NCBI GenBank assembly: GCA_016926915.1
Contig: JAFGNR010000232.1
Coordinates: 1 to 34,433 of the forward strand
Length of the DNA stretch: 34,433 nt
Source: Anaerolineae bacterium
GTDB taxonomy: Bacteria; Chloroflexota; Anaerolineae; B4-G1; SLSP01
Reading direction: 5' to 3'
Shown: positions 7,279 through 15,616 of the stretch, in pieces
Position numbering within the stretch: position 1 is the stretch's first letter
How the letters are laid out: each line of letters opens with the position of its first letter
Translations under genes and position numbers: made by a program
Notes under the pieces: model-generated
What the model saw: only the letters and a program-made list of their open reading frames with translations
What the model was told of the DNA's origin: nothing
The model's database searches: none

Positions 7279-7689
7279 ATGATCGGCGTTTTGAGTGCAC
7301 AGTTGACGGAAATCGTCCTGGAGACGTTACCCGTCGAATTTTCCATTCTCGATGCCCAGGATAAGGTCTTGGCCTGGAACAAACACGAGACCCGTATCTT
7401 CAAACGCCCCAAGGGCGTTATCGGGCGCGACGTGCGCCAATGCCATCCCCAGAAAAGCCTCGACAAAGTCGAGCGCATTATCGAGGAGATGAAATCCGGG
7501 GAACGCGACAAAGCCCGGTTCTGGATCGAGATGATGTTGGAATCCGAAGAAACACCGCAGAAGATTCTCATCGAATACTATGCGCTGCGAGACGATGAAG
7601 GCGGCTACCTCGGTTGCCTCGAAGTCACGCAGAACATCACCGATCATCAAAATCTAGCCGGCGAGAAACGTCTATTAGGTGAAAAATAA
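7279..7689 (+). CDS. Single PAS-domain protein (DUF438-associated PAS type)
   Basis: A 136-residue protein that is essentially one PAS domain: VEFSILDAQDKVLAWNKHE, IGRDVRQCHPQKS, then YYALRDDEGGYLGCLEVTQNIT. The RxVxxCHPxKS and ILIEYYALRDE..YLG patterns match the PAS domain that accompanies DUF438/hemerythrin-like domains in other bacteria, but those partner domains are absent here. The Cys-His pair could bind a cofactor such as heme or metal, which is inference. The track start (TTG 7246) is upstream of the real RBS. GAAAGGAG precedes ATG 7279. It ends the encapsulin block, so it may sense redox, iron or oxygen for it, or pass a signal to an unknown partner. Confidence 0.85.
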   Translation: MIGVLSAQLTEIVLETLPVEFSILDAQDKVLAWNKHETRIFKRPKGVIGRDVRQCHPQKSLDKVERIIEEMKSGERDKARFWIEMMLESEETPQKILIEYYALRDDEGGYLGCLEVTQNITDHQNLAGEKRLLGEK

Positions 7690-7783
7690 GATAGGCGACC
7701 GGCGTCTACTCCCTGGGGCTTCTCCCGGCGAGGGTGGCCAAAACATCGACGATACGGCGCGCAGGCGGCACATCCCCAGGTCC

Positions 7784-7799
7784 GGAGGGCTAGCCCTCC
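7784..7799. terminator. Palindrome between convergent genes (possible bidirectional terminator)
   Basis: GGAGGGCTAGCCCTCC is a perfect 16-bp palindrome (6-bp stem, CTAG loop). It lies in the 194-bp gap between the PAS gene and the convergent small gene. No T-tract follows on either strand, so intrinsic termination is uncertain. Confidence 0.3.
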
Positions 7800-7883
7800 C
7801 GTTGGCGGCGACGATCTCCATCGGTTGCTTCGGTCTGGTCGTGGAGATGTCCATTGTTCCCTTGTCTTGATCGCTGCCCGTCC

Positions 7884-8105
7884 TTATGGCTCGTTATCTT
7901 GATCCATCCACCGCTTGAATTTGGCCACCCGTGCTTCAGGCCACGGGCCATCGCAGGGCATCAACCCAGCGGACAGCCGGGCGTAAATACTTTGCGCCCG
8001 GTCCCGGACATCATCATACTTCGACAAATCGAACCCGCTGATCTCCTTCATCTCGTCAATGTCTGGGTCACGGAACAGGGGCGCGATATCTTTGGCAAAA
8101 CGCAA
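7884..8105 (-). CDS. Small conserved protein with MPCDGPWP motif
   Basis: A 73-residue protein, MRFAKDIAPLFRDPDIDEM...MPCDGPWPEARVAKFKRWMDQD. The (M)PCDG.WP...V..F..W pattern recalls the C-terminal end of class I cytochrome-like domains, but there is no CxxCH, so heme c attachment is not expected. Similar stand-alone proteins occur in actinobacteria and other groups without known function. The start must be the TTG at 8105: it is two codons after the TAG of the upstream reductase, and in the same frame. Translation probably depends on reinitiation or limited readthrough from the reductase. Confidence 0.7.
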   Translation of the reverse strand: MRFAKDIAPLFRDPDIDEMKEISGFDLSKYDDVRDRAQSIYARLSAGLMPCDGPWPEARVAKFKRWMDQDNEP

Positions 8106-8108
8106 CGT

Positions 8109-9386
8109 CTACTGTTGGCCTGACTCGCCGGTGTCGGGATCCGGTACTTCGCCGGTCAGCGCCCTCAGATCCACTGCCGCATCTTGTAGTGTGCTTGCCA
8201 CCTCAACATACAGGGGACGATTTTGAACCAGCGTTTGCATAGGCGAGCGCTCCGAATCGGGACGCCCGGCAGCTAAGACCCCTGTAAGCCGCTCCTCCTC
8301 AAAGTAGTAGTAAGCAAACTCACCCGCAGCCAGCGTCCCCCGCAGCACCGTGCGATCCCAATTCGCAAGATTGCCCCACACCTCAAAGCTCAAATCAAAC
8401 AAATCCGAGAAGAAGTAAGGCAATGCACGGTAAGACGCCTCATCTCCCGCCATGTTGCGTCCGGCTCGCATCCCCTGGCGTCTTGCTACATCCCAATGCT
8501 CCACGCGTAATCGCTTCCTAAAGGTGGCATCGGACCAGGCAGCGATATCACCTGCGGCATAGATGTGGGGGGCGCTGGTCCGCAACCTCTCATCCACCAA
8601 GATAGCCTCATCTTCCTCGCGCACATCAAGACCGGCCTCACGGGCCAGGGCGGTATTGAGCGCAATTCCGACACCCATGACCACCAGATCTACGTTCAGG
8701 GTCTCGCCAGTGTCGAGCAAGGCGCGCGCGACACGTTCGTTGCCTTGCAGCTCCTTGCAAACGACGCCCGGCAAGACACACACGCCATGTTCTGAAAACT
8801 GCATTGCAAGGCCTTCACTCAGTTCCGGGGGCACGACCCGCTCCAACAATCGCGACTCCGGAAAGATTTCGGTAACCGCCACCCCCATTTGAGCTAACGA
8901 AGCCGCCACCTCCGCCCCGATAAAACTCCCCCCGAGAACCAAGGCGCGTTTTGCGCCTGTGGCTGCGCGCCGGATGGCACGGGCATCCTCAATCGTTCTG
9001 AGCGTGAAAACGCCCTCGAGATCGCCGCCGGGAAGCGGCAAGCGCAAAGCCCGCCCCCCCGTTGCCAGCAACAGCGTTTCATATCGCAAGCTGCGACCGT
9101 CATCCAAGGTCAACGTGCGAGCGGTCGTGTCCAGCGCAACGACTGCCACCCCCTGGATGAGAGCGATCTGGCGCTCCGCGTAATATTCCGCAGCTTGCAG
9201 ATAGACACGTTCCAATCCAGCTGCATCCTGTAAATACGCCTTGGACAAGGGCGGGCGTTGGTAAGGTCGATGCAGTTCCTGCGTCACCAGGGCGAGCGCA
9301 CCATTGTCATCGACTGCGCGGATGCCCTCACACGCCCTTCCGCCGGCAATCCCGCCACCGATAACAATATATCTATACGTTTTCAT
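8109..9386 (-). CDS. FAD/NAD(P)H-dependent reductase of the ferredoxin/rubredoxin reductase type
   Basis: A 425-residue two-dinucleotide-binding-domain flavoprotein. The N-terminal FAD motif is YIVIGGGIAGGRA, the second NAD(P)-binding motif is ALVLGGSFIGAEVAASL (about 145-160), and the C-terminal FAD contact is IYAAGDIAAW. A reductase C-domain follows. There is no Cys-xx-Cys disulfide, so it is not a thioredoxin reductase. It most likely passes electrons from NAD(P)H to a ferredoxin, rubredoxin or similar partner not in this window. I start at ATG 9386, which has AAAGGAG upstream, not at the track start. The in-frame small gene 7884-8105 follows after one stop codon. Confidence 0.9.
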   Translation of the reverse strand: MKTYRYIVIGGGIAGGRACEGIRAVDDNGALALVTQELHRPYQRPPLSKAYLQDAAGLERVYLQAAEYYAERQIALIQGVAVVALDTTARTLTLDDGRSLRYETLLLATGGRALRLPLPGGDLEGVFTLRTIEDARAIRRAATGAKRALVLGGSFIGAEVAASLAQMGVAVTEIFPESRLLERVVPPELSEGLAMQFSEHGVCVLPGVVCKELQGNERVARALLDTGETLNVDLVVMGVGIALNTALAREAGLDVREEDEAILVDERLRTSAPHIYAAGDIAAWSDATFRKRLRVEHWDVARRQGMRAGRNMAGDEASYRALPYFFSDLFDLSFEVWGNLANWDRTVLRGTLAAGEFAYYYFEEERLTGVLAAGRPDSERSPMQTLVQNRPLYVEVASTLQDAAVDLRALTGEVPDPDTGESGQQ

Positions 9387-9476
9387 TGGATACTCCTTTT
9401 GATACCAGGGATGAGCACTCCCCAACTACAGAACAACACTCCCCACTTTTTTGGGGACGACGGTGAATCTTTGAGA

Positions 9477-10160
9477 CTAAGCCCGGGAGGTGCGTTCCAG
9501 TGGTTTGCGTCGCCCCCGGAAAAGAAAACCGATGAGCAAACCGAGGACGAACCCACCCACGTGAGCCCAATATGCCACGCCAGAGGTCTGGGCTGTAGGC
9601 ACCCCCAGGGAAGCAACGCCATTGAAGAGCTGCGTAATGAACCAGACCCCGATAAACACCAGGGCGACCATCTGGGTAATCATGAGTCGAAAGAAGAAAA
9701 AATAGAGAACCCGGACGCGCGATTGAGGATACAGCACCGCGTAGGCGCCCAGCACTGCGGCCACGGCGCCGCTTGCTCCCAGACTGGGGGTTTCGGCGCC
9801 TGTGTTGAACACCACGTGGACCAATGAGGCGGCAATTCCTCCAGCCAAATAGAACACCAGATAGCCGAATTTCCCAAGCGTCGTCTCGATATTGTCGCCA
9901 AAAACCCACAAAAAGAGCATATTGCTGAAGATGTGGGCCCACCCGCCATGCATAAACATGGAGGTCAAAAACGCGATCAGGTTCTGCCCTTGGGCAATCT
10001 GAGCAGGAACCACACCGTAGGTTGTGAAAAACGCTTCTAACTGTCCGGAAGAGAACAGCGCCAGCTCATAGAAAAACACCGCTACATTGACAGCGATCAA
10101 CACCCCCGTCATCCACGGGACCCCACCCTCACGTACATCATCATCCCCAATGGGAAACAT
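9477..10160 (-). CDS. Rhomboid family intramembrane serine protease
   Basis: A 227-residue polytopic protein with six or seven hydrophobic segments. Catalytic residues are visible: Ser130 in SLGASGA and His200 in VAYWAHVGG. The oxyanion-side HGGWAHIFSN motif has His71 and Asn80. Family members cleave substrates within the membrane. The C-terminus is basic (RGRRKPLERTSRA), as expected for a cytosolic tail. It stands between the reductase and the sugar transporter genes on the same strand, with 90 and 59 nt gaps. No substrate can be inferred. Confidence 0.93.
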   Translation of the reverse strand: MFPIGDDDVREGGVPWMTGVLIAVNVAVFFYELALFSSGQLEAFFTTYGVVPAQIAQGQNLIAFLTSMFMHGGWAHIFSNMLFLWVFGDNIETTLGKFGYLVFYLAGGIAASLVHVVFNTGAETPSLGASGAVAAVLGAYAVLYPQSRVRVLYFFFFRLMITQMVALVFIGVWFITQLFNGVASLGVPTAQTSGVAYWAHVGGFVLGLLIGFLFRGRRKPLERTSRA

Positions 10161-10219
10161 CGTCGTTTACACTCCTCTACGCGCGCTGGTAGATGCGCTT
10201 ATGCCTCGCGATTTCATGC

Positions 10220-11077
10220 TTATCCCTTGACCGAACCTGCCAAAATTCCACGCACGAAGTACTGCTGCATGGAGAAGAAGACGATCAGGGGCAAAATCAT
10301 CGAAATGAACGCTGCAGCGGGCAACAAGTGCCAGTCGGCCCCCAGAGAGTTCACCAGGTTGGCCACCCGAACGGTCAACGGCGCCACACTGGGCGTTCCG
10401 CCCAGATAAATCAACGCGACCAGCAGATCATTCCAGACCCACAGGAATTGAAAAATCGCCAGCGAAGCCAGCGACGGCACCGAAAGGGGCAACGCCAGAC
10501 GCCAGAACGCGGTCCAGAACGAAGCGCCATCCAGCCAGGCTGATTCAAAGAGATCCTTGGGTAAAGCTCCCAAAAAGTTGCGTAGCAGATAGACCGCAAA
10601 AGGCAGCCCATATCCGGTGTGCGCAGCCCAGATGGCCAAAAATGTCCCTGTGATGCCGATCTTGTTGAAGGCCGCATAGATAGGAACAAAAGTCATCTGC
10701 AGAGGAACAACCAAGAGACCCACCACAATCGAAAACAGGACCTGGCGACCGGGGAACTCCATCCAAGAAAAGGCATAGGCGGCAAAAGCTGCGATCAGAA
10801 TTGGCAAGATGGTCGCCGGAATCGAGATCAACAAGCTATTGCGAAACGAGCGGGCCAAATCCTGCGTGGCAAGAACGGTAGCGTAATTCTCGAGCGTCCA
10901 TTGGGTGAAGTTGAAGGGGGTAGCGAACATAGTCCACCAGCCCGAAGTTTTCATCGCTTGGGATGTGCGGAAGGAATTAATCAAGACGCCCAAGGAGGGC
11001 GTCATCCAAATCAACGCAATAGTAATCACCACGATATGCAGTGGAAATTTGGAAAGAGTTTTTCGAAGCTTCTTCAT
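10220..11077 (-). CDS. CUT1-type sugar ABC transporter permease (MalG/AglG-like)
   Basis: A 285-residue inner-membrane permease with six predicted helices. The cytoplasmic EAA loop that docks the ATPase is ESAWLDGASFWTAFWRLALPL. The first Ala of the usual EAA is Ser here, which is tolerated in the family. The start overlaps the stop of the partner permease by ATGA, with AGGAGG upstream, so the two are translationally coupled. With the substrate-binding lipoprotein it forms a carbohydrate importer. No ATPase gene is present, so a shared MsmX/UgpC-like ATPase elsewhere is needed. Confidence 0.93.
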   Translation of the reverse strand: MKKLRKTLSKFPLHIVVITIALIWMTPSLGVLINSFRTSQAMKTSGWWTMFATPFNFTQWTLENYATVLATQDLARSFRNSLLISIPATILPILIAAFAAYAFSWMEFPGRQVLFSIVVGLLVVPLQMTFVPIYAAFNKIGITGTFLAIWAAHTGYGLPFAVYLLRNFLGALPKDLFESAWLDGASFWTAFWRLALPLSVPSLASLAIFQFLWVWNDLLVALIYLGGTPSVAPLTVRVANLVNSLGADWHLLPAAAFISMILPLIVFFSMQQYFVRGILAGSVKG

Positions 11078-11934
11078 CGCATCGCCTCCTGTTCCTGAAA
11101 ACGACGAATATTGAACAACATCACCGGAACAATCGCCAACAACAAGATCACCGCAATCGCACTCGCCCGGCCATTTTGGCGGTTGATATAGAGCTCCTTG
11201 TACATTTGATTGGCAATCACGTTGGTCTCATAGCGCCCGGCTGTCATCACGTATACCAGGTCAAAGACTTTGAGCACGTTGATGATCATCGTGGTGGTGA
11301 CCACGGCAATCGTCGAGGCGATATAGGGCACCGTGATGCGCCAGAACAGTTGCCATTCATTAGCCCCATCAATGCGCGCCGCTTCGCTGATCTCCTCGGG
11401 GACATCCTTGACAGCAGCCGACAGGATCGTCATGGCGAAACCGGTCCACATCCAGATGCCGGTTCCCACCAATGCAAACGTTGCCACATCCGAGTTCACA
11501 AGCCAGCCAACCGGTTCCGCATTGGGAAAAAGCCCAGTCAGAATCGCGTTCAACAGCCCAATATCGGGATCGAAGTCATACACGAACTTCCAAATGACTC
11601 CGGCGCCCACGAAGGAAATGGCCTGGGGGAGGAAAATCAGCGCTTTGGCCGCCGGTTCGTATTTGACGCGATCTGCCAGGACAGCAATCACTAGCCCTCC
11701 GGCAACCGTGAAAAATGTGAACAAGACGAGCCAGATTGCGTTGTTCCTAAACGCAATCCACATCTCTCCGGTCGTAAATGCATAAACGTAGTTTTGCAGG
11801 CCAACGAACTGCTCTGAATCCGGCCCGTACAGACTGAGCCGAAATGTATCCAGGCTGGGATACACGAGGAAAAATGCCAGCAGCAGCAAGGTAGGTCCTG
11901 CATACAACCATGGTAGAAAACGAACCCTTCTCAT
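11074..11934 (-). CDS. CUT1-type sugar ABC transporter permease (MalF/AglF-like)
   Basis: A 286-residue permease. A signal-anchor-like first helix (LPWLYAGPTLLLLAFFLVYP) is followed by five more helices and a canonical EAA loop, EISEAARIDGANEWQLFWRITVP. It is the first permease after the binding protein, the usual CUT1 order. It ends with the ATGA overlap to the second permease. A stem-loop lies in the 103-nt gap between it and the binding-protein gene. Substrates of such systems are oligosaccharides or glycosides, and the residues here do not decide which. Confidence 0.93.
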   Translation of the reverse strand: MRRVRFLPWLYAGPTLLLLAFFLVYPSLDTFRLSLYGPDSEQFVGLQNYVYAFTTGEMWIAFRNNAIWLVLFTFFTVAGGLVIAVLADRVKYEPAAKALIFLPQAISFVGAGVIWKFVYDFDPDIGLLNAILTGLFPNAEPVGWLVNSDVATFALVGTGIWMWTGFAMTILSAAVKDVPEEISEAARIDGANEWQLFWRITVPYIASTIAVVTTTMIINVLKVFDLVYVMTAGRYETNVIANQMYKELYINRQNGRASAIAVILLLAIVPVMLFNIRRFQEQEAMR

Positions 11935-11977
11935 CGTAGTTCCTTCCTTTTCAGCAACGATAGCGTGTCAAGAGTAA

Positions 11978-12022
11978 GGAAGACGAGGCGCCCGGTGTCG
12001 CCAGCAGGCAACCTCGTCTTCC
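11978..12022 (-). promoter_or_regulatory. Intercistronic stem-loop between binding protein and permease genes
   Basis: GGAAGACGAGG and CCTCGTCTTCC form an 11-bp perfect stem with a 23-nt loop. Comparable hairpins after solute-binding genes stabilise the upstream mRNA and reduce permease expression, giving excess binding protein. No T-tract is evident, so it is probably a processing or stability element or a leaky terminator. Confidence 0.6.
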
Positions 12023-12037
12023 ACTAATCACCAAAGG

Positions 12038-13372
12038 CTACTCACCATACGCCTCGGCGGCTGCAGTCTCGATATTCTGAAGAATCTGGTCTAGATTTTC
12101 GGGGTTCTCGACGTAGTTCAGTATGCCGCCGGAGAAGGCGTCGTTCACAGCCGCCGGCATAAGATCCGATGCGTCGAAGCGCACCACATCCGCCGACGTC
12201 AAGAGTCCGGCCGCCTGGCCGATGAGCGGGTTCGGATAGACATCAGAACTCACGTTCTTGTTCGGTGAGATAAAACCACCCCGTTCCGCCCAGATCTGCT
12301 GTGCTTCTGCTGAAGCCAACCACTCGACAAGCGAGCGGGCTGATGGGGTATCGTTAAACATACCGAAAAGATCGCCAGCACTCAACACCGGAGTTCCATA
12401 TTCAGGATCGATCTCCGGGAAGCCAAAATAGTCATAGTCTTCCTGAGCCACAAGATCGGGGAATTGATCGGTGATGAACCCTTCGATGAAGGTAGCCTGC
12501 CGGTGCATATAGCAGCCGGGCGGATCCTGGAACATTGGATAGGGCGACTCGCCAAAGTTCGTCGCCAGCACACCTGTCGTGCCGCCATCGAGGTAATCCT
12601 CATTGGTGACAATCGTCCCCCAGGTCTCCCAGGCGTTGCGCACGGCATCATCGGTCCAAGGAATCTCATGTCTGCGCCACTGGTCGTAGGTTTCGGCGCC
12701 AGCGGTTCGCAACACAATGTCCTCGATCCAATCCGTGCCCGGCCAACCACTGGCCGCGCCGCTTTCCAGCCCGATACACCAAGGGGTGCCTCCATCGGCC
12801 ACAATCTGATCGGAAAGCGCCAGAAGTTCATCCCAGCTTTCCGGAATCGCATACCCAGCGGCGTCGAACGCCTTAGGGTTGTACCAGATTAGGCTCTTGA
12901 CGGCGACCTTGGTGAAAAGGCCATAAAGACCGCCTTCAAAGGAAGCCAACTCCAACCAAGAGTCATCGTACTGTTCTTCCAACGTCGCTTGATCCAGAAA
13001 GGTGTTCAAGTCCACCAGATGGCCATCAGCCGCGAACTGCTGTAGCACAGCAGGTCCGGGCAGACCGGCTACGTCGGGCGGATTTCCACCTTCCACACGG
13101 GTGTTCAATACCGCGTTCAGGTCGCGGGTACCTTCGTACTCGACCGTGGCGCCGGTACGTTCCTCCCAAGGGGCAATCATAGCCATGAAACTCTCTTGCT
13201 CATCGCCGCCCCACGTCGCAATCACACTGACGGTCTCGCCCTCGAATTCGCGCGCCTCAGGTTCTTCGGTGGCCGGCGCTTCTTCCGTTGGCGTTGCCGT
13301 ACCACACGCCGTCGCAAATAGGGTGATGAGCATCAAAACCGACACCAGCACTCCAATTACTTTCCTGCGCAT
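12038..13372 (-). CDS. Sugar ABC transporter substrate-binding lipoprotein (alpha-glucoside type)
   Basis: A 444-residue extracellular binding protein. The signal peptide MRRKVIGVLVSVLMLITLFATAC ends at lipobox Cys23. A Thr/Pro/Glu-rich linker (TPTEEAPATEEPE) follows, a style common in Chloroflexota lipoproteins. The mature domain has the cluster-D/CUT1 pattern (VIATWGGDEQESFMAMIAPWEERTG...). The WGGDEQ...P.WE start resembles AglE-like alpha-glucoside binders. I start at ATG 13372 because AGAGGAG lies directly upstream, not at the longer track start. It is the first gene of the transporter operon, and the ATPase is absent. Confidence 0.92.
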   Translation of the reverse strand: MRRKVIGVLVSVLMLITLFATACGTATPTEEAPATEEPEAREFEGETVSVIATWGGDEQESFMAMIAPWEERTGATVEYEGTRDLNAVLNTRVEGGNPPDVAGLPGPAVLQQFAADGHLVDLNTFLDQATLEEQYDDSWLELASFEGGLYGLFTKVAVKSLIWYNPKAFDAAGYAIPESWDELLALSDQIVADGGTPWCIGLESGAASGWPGTDWIEDIVLRTAGAETYDQWRRHEIPWTDDAVRNAWETWGTIVTNEDYLDGGTTGVLATNFGESPYPMFQDPPGCYMHRQATFIEGFITDQFPDLVAQEDYDYFGFPEIDPEYGTPVLSAGDLFGMFNDTPSARSLVEWLASAEAQQIWAERGGFISPNKNVSSDVYPNPLIGQAAGLLTSADVVRFDASDLMPAAVNDAFSGGILNYVENPENLDQILQNIETAAAEAYGE

Positions 13373-13729
13373 CTCCTCTGCTCCTTTCAATGTCACTTCC
13401 AGACGCTTGGAGGATTTGACTCCCTCTTCAAGTGTCCTGAAACTTCAGAAAATTACCGCATACTACACTTATCAAGCTAAAGCAAAACCTCTCTCCTCGA
13501 CCGACGGGGAGGGTTAGATCAGGATCGGTTTGGGTTAGAAACAGTTGGGGTTGCGTTGCTATCGCACAGTCAGGGGGGAGCGCCCCTGAAGTCCCTCCCG
13601 GGGAAGCCAGCAACGTAACTCCAACTCTCATAACCCAACACATCCTCAATAACCACCCATCGCAGCGGCTACACACTTCAAAACGCGATAGGGTAGAGTT
13701 GATATTGAAGCGCCGAAGGAGTGTTGATC
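13373..13729. other. 357-bp divergent intergenic region
   Basis: Lies between the binding-protein gene (-) and polX (+) and contains no credible gene. It holds an extended inverted-repeat element at 13544-13625. I found no promoter with good hexamers for either operon. A TTGCTT-N17-TATGCG pair on the minus strand is only 3 of 6 at each box. Confidence 0.5.
13544..13625 (+). repeat. 82-nt inverted-repeat element with 17-bp stem
   Basis: GTTGGGGTTGCGTTGCT (13544-13560) pairs with AGCAACGTAACTCCAAC (13609-13625) over all 17 positions if the RNA is read from the plus strand, two of the pairs being G-U. Inside lies a second hairpin, CAGGGG...CCCCTG (13571-13588). The G-U pairs would be mismatches on the other strand, so a plus-strand RNA is favoured. 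The arm sequence recurs at 4764-4779. Confidence 0.5.
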
Positions 13730-15446
13730 TTGCCTGTACTTAACGTTGAGATTGCTGATATCTTGGAAAAGGTCGCCGATCTTCTGGAGATCGAAGACGC
13801 CAACCCGTTTCGCGTGCGCGCTTACCGCAATGCAGCACGCACCATCAAGGAGTTGCCGCGAAGTGTGCGTTCCATGCTCGATGCTGGCGAGGACCTTACC
13901 CAGCTTTCAGGTATTGGTGAGGATCTCGCCGGGAAAATCGAGGAAATTGTCGAAACCGGAGGGCTGAAACAGCTTGAAAAGCTCAAGCAGCGTACTCCGG
14001 CAGAGCTGGTGGACTTACTCGACGTCTCCGGATTGGGGCCAAAGCGAGTAGCGCGCCTGCACACAGAACTAGGAATCGACACCCTGGAAGACCTGGAAGC
14101 CGCAGCCGCCCAAGACAGAATTGTAGAGCTGCACGGTTTTGGTGAGAAAACACAAGAAAGAATCTTAAACGATGTACAAGAACAGGGAAAAGAGAAACGC
14201 ACCCGGCTCGATATCGCAGAGCAAGCTGCCAAGCCGCTGAGTGGACTATCTTAAAGGAAGCTCCGACGTGCAACAGGTAGAGGTCGCGGGAAGTTACCGG
14301 CGTCGCAAAGAGACAGTCGGCGATCTGGATATCCTCGTGATCAGCGAATCCGCATCCCGAGCTGTGGAGCACTTCGTGAATTACGAGGATGTGGAGGAAA
14401 TCAGCGCTCAAGGAGAAACACGGTCTACCATCATTCTGAGATCTGGGATCCAAGTAGATATGCGTGTGGTCGCCCGGGAAAGCTATGGAGCCGCATTGCT
14501 CTATTTCACCGGTTCGAAAGCCCATAATATCCAGCGACGGGATATGGCGTTGGAACGGGGATGGAAGGTCAACGAATATGGCGTTTTTGAGGATCAGGAG
14601 CGCATCGCGGGAGAGAACGAAGAAGGTATCTATGCGCTTTTCGACCTACCCTATATCACACCAGAACTGCGTGAAAATCGCGGTGAAATCGAAGCCGGAC
14701 AGGCCGGGAATCTCCCCACTTTGATCACGTTAGAGCAGATTCGCGGCGACTTGCAGACGCATACCACGGCCAGCGACGGCAGGAACTCCTTGGAAGAGAT
14801 GGCGCAGGCTGCGCAAGAACGAGGATATGATTACCTGGCAATCACTGACCATTCTTCGCACAGGGGGGTGACTCAAGGCCTAGACGCAGAGGGGCTTGCC
14901 CGCCGCATCGACGAAATTGCGGAGCTGGATGAAACCTTCCCCTCGATTCACCTACTTGCCGGTGCAGAAGTAGAGGTACTTGAAGACGGAACCCTTGATC
15001 TGCCAGACGAGGTGCTGGCGCGGCTAGATGTATGCCTTTGTGCAGTCCACACGTATTTCGACCTCCCCCGTGACATGCAGACAGAACGCATCATCCGCGC
15101 GTTAGACAACCCGCACATTCACATTCTGGCACATCCCACCGGTCGTCAAATCAACAAGCGCCGCCCCTACGATCTGGATATGGAATGCTTGATTCAGGCA
15201 GCCATCGATCGCGGGTGCTATCTGGAAATCAATGCCAACCCGGAGCGGCTCGACCTTCACGCCCGGCACGCACGTATGGCCAAAGAAATGGGGCTGAAAC
15301 TTGCCATTTCTACCGATGCGCACAGTGTAAACATGTTATCTGTAATGCGTTTTGGTATCGATCAGGCCCGTCGCGGCTGGCTGACCGCCGATGACGTCAT
15401 CAACACGCGTCCCTGGCGCGAAGTGCATACCTTATTGAAGCGATAG
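13730..15446 (+). pseudogene. polX: Family X DNA polymerase with PHP domain (PolX), single frameshift
   Basis: The N-terminal half carries the 8-kDa domain and helix-hairpin-helix motifs (LSGIGEDLAGKI, VSGLGPKRVARLH). The second reading frame carries the palm (VAGSYRRRKETVGDLDIL with catalytic Asp pair), the thumb, and a C-terminal PHP metallo-phosphoesterase domain (LQTHTTASDGRNS, ITDHSSH, HILAHPT, STDAHS). Bacterial PolX does gap filling in base-excision repair, and the PHP domain gives 3'-5' exonuclease or end-cleaning activity. Dropping the A at 14240 joins them as ...AKPLVDYLKGS..., a normal junction, giving 571 residues versus about 570 in Bacillus subtilis. The frames overlap by 14 nt with a GTG at 14241, so two-piece translation is conceivable. 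The start is likely TTG 13730, with AAGGAG eight bases before. Confidence 0.88.
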
Positions 15447-15457
15447 AGAGCCTCACC

Positions 15458-15616
15458 ATGTACGGCATGCGGATATTCGACAACACCACGGGGGTCGGAG
15501 GCTACCCGCTGCAAGCATCCAGATCCGTGATCCCTTTCCTCACGGACAAGATGAGGAAGATGCAAGCAACAGCGCAGCGGGCGGTGCGGCATGAGCAGAG
15601 GAGACATAAACCATGA
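15458..15616 (+). CDS. Possible 52-residue leader ORF
   Basis: ATG 15458 opens a frame of 52 codons (MYGMRIFDNTTGVGGYPLQA...). It ends in TGA overlapping the ATG of the next gene (ATGA at 15613-15616), a translational-coupling arrangement. There is no family resemblance, and the RBS (GAGAG) is weak. The basic C-terminus includes the strong RBS of the next gene, so the frame could be chance. Confidence 0.25.
   Translation: MYGMRIFDNTTGVGGYPLQASRSVIPFLTDKMRKMQATAQRAVRHEQRRHKP

Noticed and set aside
9441-9456. CCCCACTTTTTTGGGG hairpin after the rhomboid gene
   Set aside because: Only a 4-bp stem, with the T/A run in the loop rather than after the stem, so it is not a credible intrinsic terminator.
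13440-13500. Minus-strand promoter TTGCTT-N17-TATGCG for the sugar operon
   Set aside because: Only three of six matches in each hexamer; not better than expected by chance in this AT-rich patch.
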